The notes under the pieces are model-generated. The model ran no database searches, was not told where the DNA came from, and saw only the letters and a list, made by a program, of their open reading frames with translations. Positions 63,536 through 64,000 of a stretch of DNA of 64,000 nucleotides are shown here, one piece after another. Both the position numbers and the translations under genes were made by a program. The stretch covers positions 1 to 64,000 of the forward strand of contig CANSYK010000010.1 in assembly GCA_947651225.1 (NCBI GenBank), given 5' to 3'. Origin of the DNA: an uncultured bacterium (GTDB taxonomy: Bacteria > Bacillota > Clostridia > Lachnospirales > Lachnospiraceae). Position 1 is the first letter of the stretch, and each line of letters starts with the position of its first letter.

Positions 63536-64000
63536 ATGAAAAGCAAAAAATTAATGCGGATGCTAATAATTGGAGCAAGTATTTTTGCTTTGGCAGGTTG
63601 TGGCACATCAAATGAAAATGACATAACAAATCCTGACAAAAAAGATGCTCCCAATGAAAACGATTCAAACAATACTCCCGATGGGAGCGATTCAAGTGCT
63701 GTAGGCAGGACGGATGGCGACAAAATAATTGCCGCATCTGATTTGCAGGGAAGCGTAACAGAATTTTCGGACAATGGATGTACGATTACCCCCGTAACAT
63801 CAAGTAATGATGGAAAGGCTAAAATTGCTGAAGAAGCGGCGGATGGATACGAAGATGAAGCGGAAAAAATCAATATTAAATATGAAGATAACTGCATATT
63901 CCAAAGAGCAGTTATGAGTATAAGAACCGGAAAAGCCACTGTCAATGAAGCTGCCAAGACGGACATAAAGAAAAAAACATCCTTGCTGCTCTATGGGAAT
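63536..64000 (+). CDS. Putative lipoprotein, cut by the window end
   Basis: At least 155 residues, open to the last base. A lipoprotein signal peptide (KKLMRMLIIGASIFALAGCGTS, lipobox LAGC) is followed by a low-complexity linker rich in N, D, S and K (about residues 25-60), then a domain starting KIIAASDLQGSVTEFSDNGCTITPV. The start is ATG 63536 with GGCGGA upstream. It is divergent from the two-component operon, suggesting a surface-exposed protein controlled by it. Family not recognised. Confidence 0.75.
   Translation, partial: MKSKKLMRMLIIGASIFALAGCGTSNENDITNPDKKDAPNENDSNNTPDGSDSSAVGRTDGDKIIAASDLQGSVTEFSDNGCTITPVTSSNDGKAKIAEEAADGYEDEAEKINIKYEDNCIFQRAVMSIRTGKATVNEAAKTDIKKKTSLLLYGN

Overview
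The window comes from a low-GC Gram-positive gut-type anaerobe, most likely a member of the Lachnospiraceae (Clostridia). This is inferred from the Firmicutes order of the ribosomal protein cluster, the zinc-type S14, strong AGGAGG ribosome binding sites with frequent GTG/TTG starts, a bile-salt-hydrolase relic, alpha-galactoside genes, EFR1-type ferredoxin and TnpV. No species can be fixed from the sequence alone.

Layout. 1-1250: a decayed AlbA_2/RecG-like gene fused to a DUF1858 tail, then a small gene whose promoter and terminator are embedded in a 20-bp inverted repeat. 1428-13008: the S10-spc operon from a strong promoter and a structured leader through rpsJ to secY. It stops at secY: adk, map, infA and the alpha operon are not here. 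13009-23342: a patchy region with a broken bile salt hydrolase, orphan hicB genes, an ECF sigma/anti-sigma pair, a chemoreceptor, a GH27 alpha-galactosidase, and an rtcB (RNA ligase)-HTH-tRNA-Ser(GCU) unit. That tRNA gene is split in its anticodon loop by a palindromic 162-bp MITE. 23497-27472: an ECF sigma/membrane protein/ABC exporter module. 27508-33802: an alpha-galactoside uptake and hydrolysis cluster (AraC regulator, ABC importer, GH36). 33949-37152: a solitary type IIG restriction-modification enzyme. 37346-45300: an EFR1 ferredoxin, several LysR regulators, many gene relics and an integrase fragment. 45524-48894: a second ECF/ABC module paralogous to the first. 48926-59132: an island of integrase/Xis/TnpV relics, orphan toxin-immunity genes (SUKH, CPCC), a MATE pump, a TetR-ABC-FtsX unit and decayed genes. 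59302-64000: a cupin, an aldo/keto reductase, a sensor kinase/response regulator pair and a lipoprotein cut by the window end.

Two features stand out. First, an RNA ligase gene sits in the same apparent transcription unit as a tRNA whose anticodon loop is interrupted, at the place where archaeal and eukaryotic tRNA introns lie, by an element that folds back on itself. Either the tRNA is dead and backed up elsewhere, or the element is removed at RNA level. Second, at least three families of short palindromic repeats are scattered through the window, and outside the ribosomal cluster an unusually large share of genes is broken by homopolymer indels, internal deletions, start-codon substitutions or nonsense codons. 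The ribosomal cluster itself is intact but carries palindromic repeats and a triplicated rplW tail in its spacers.
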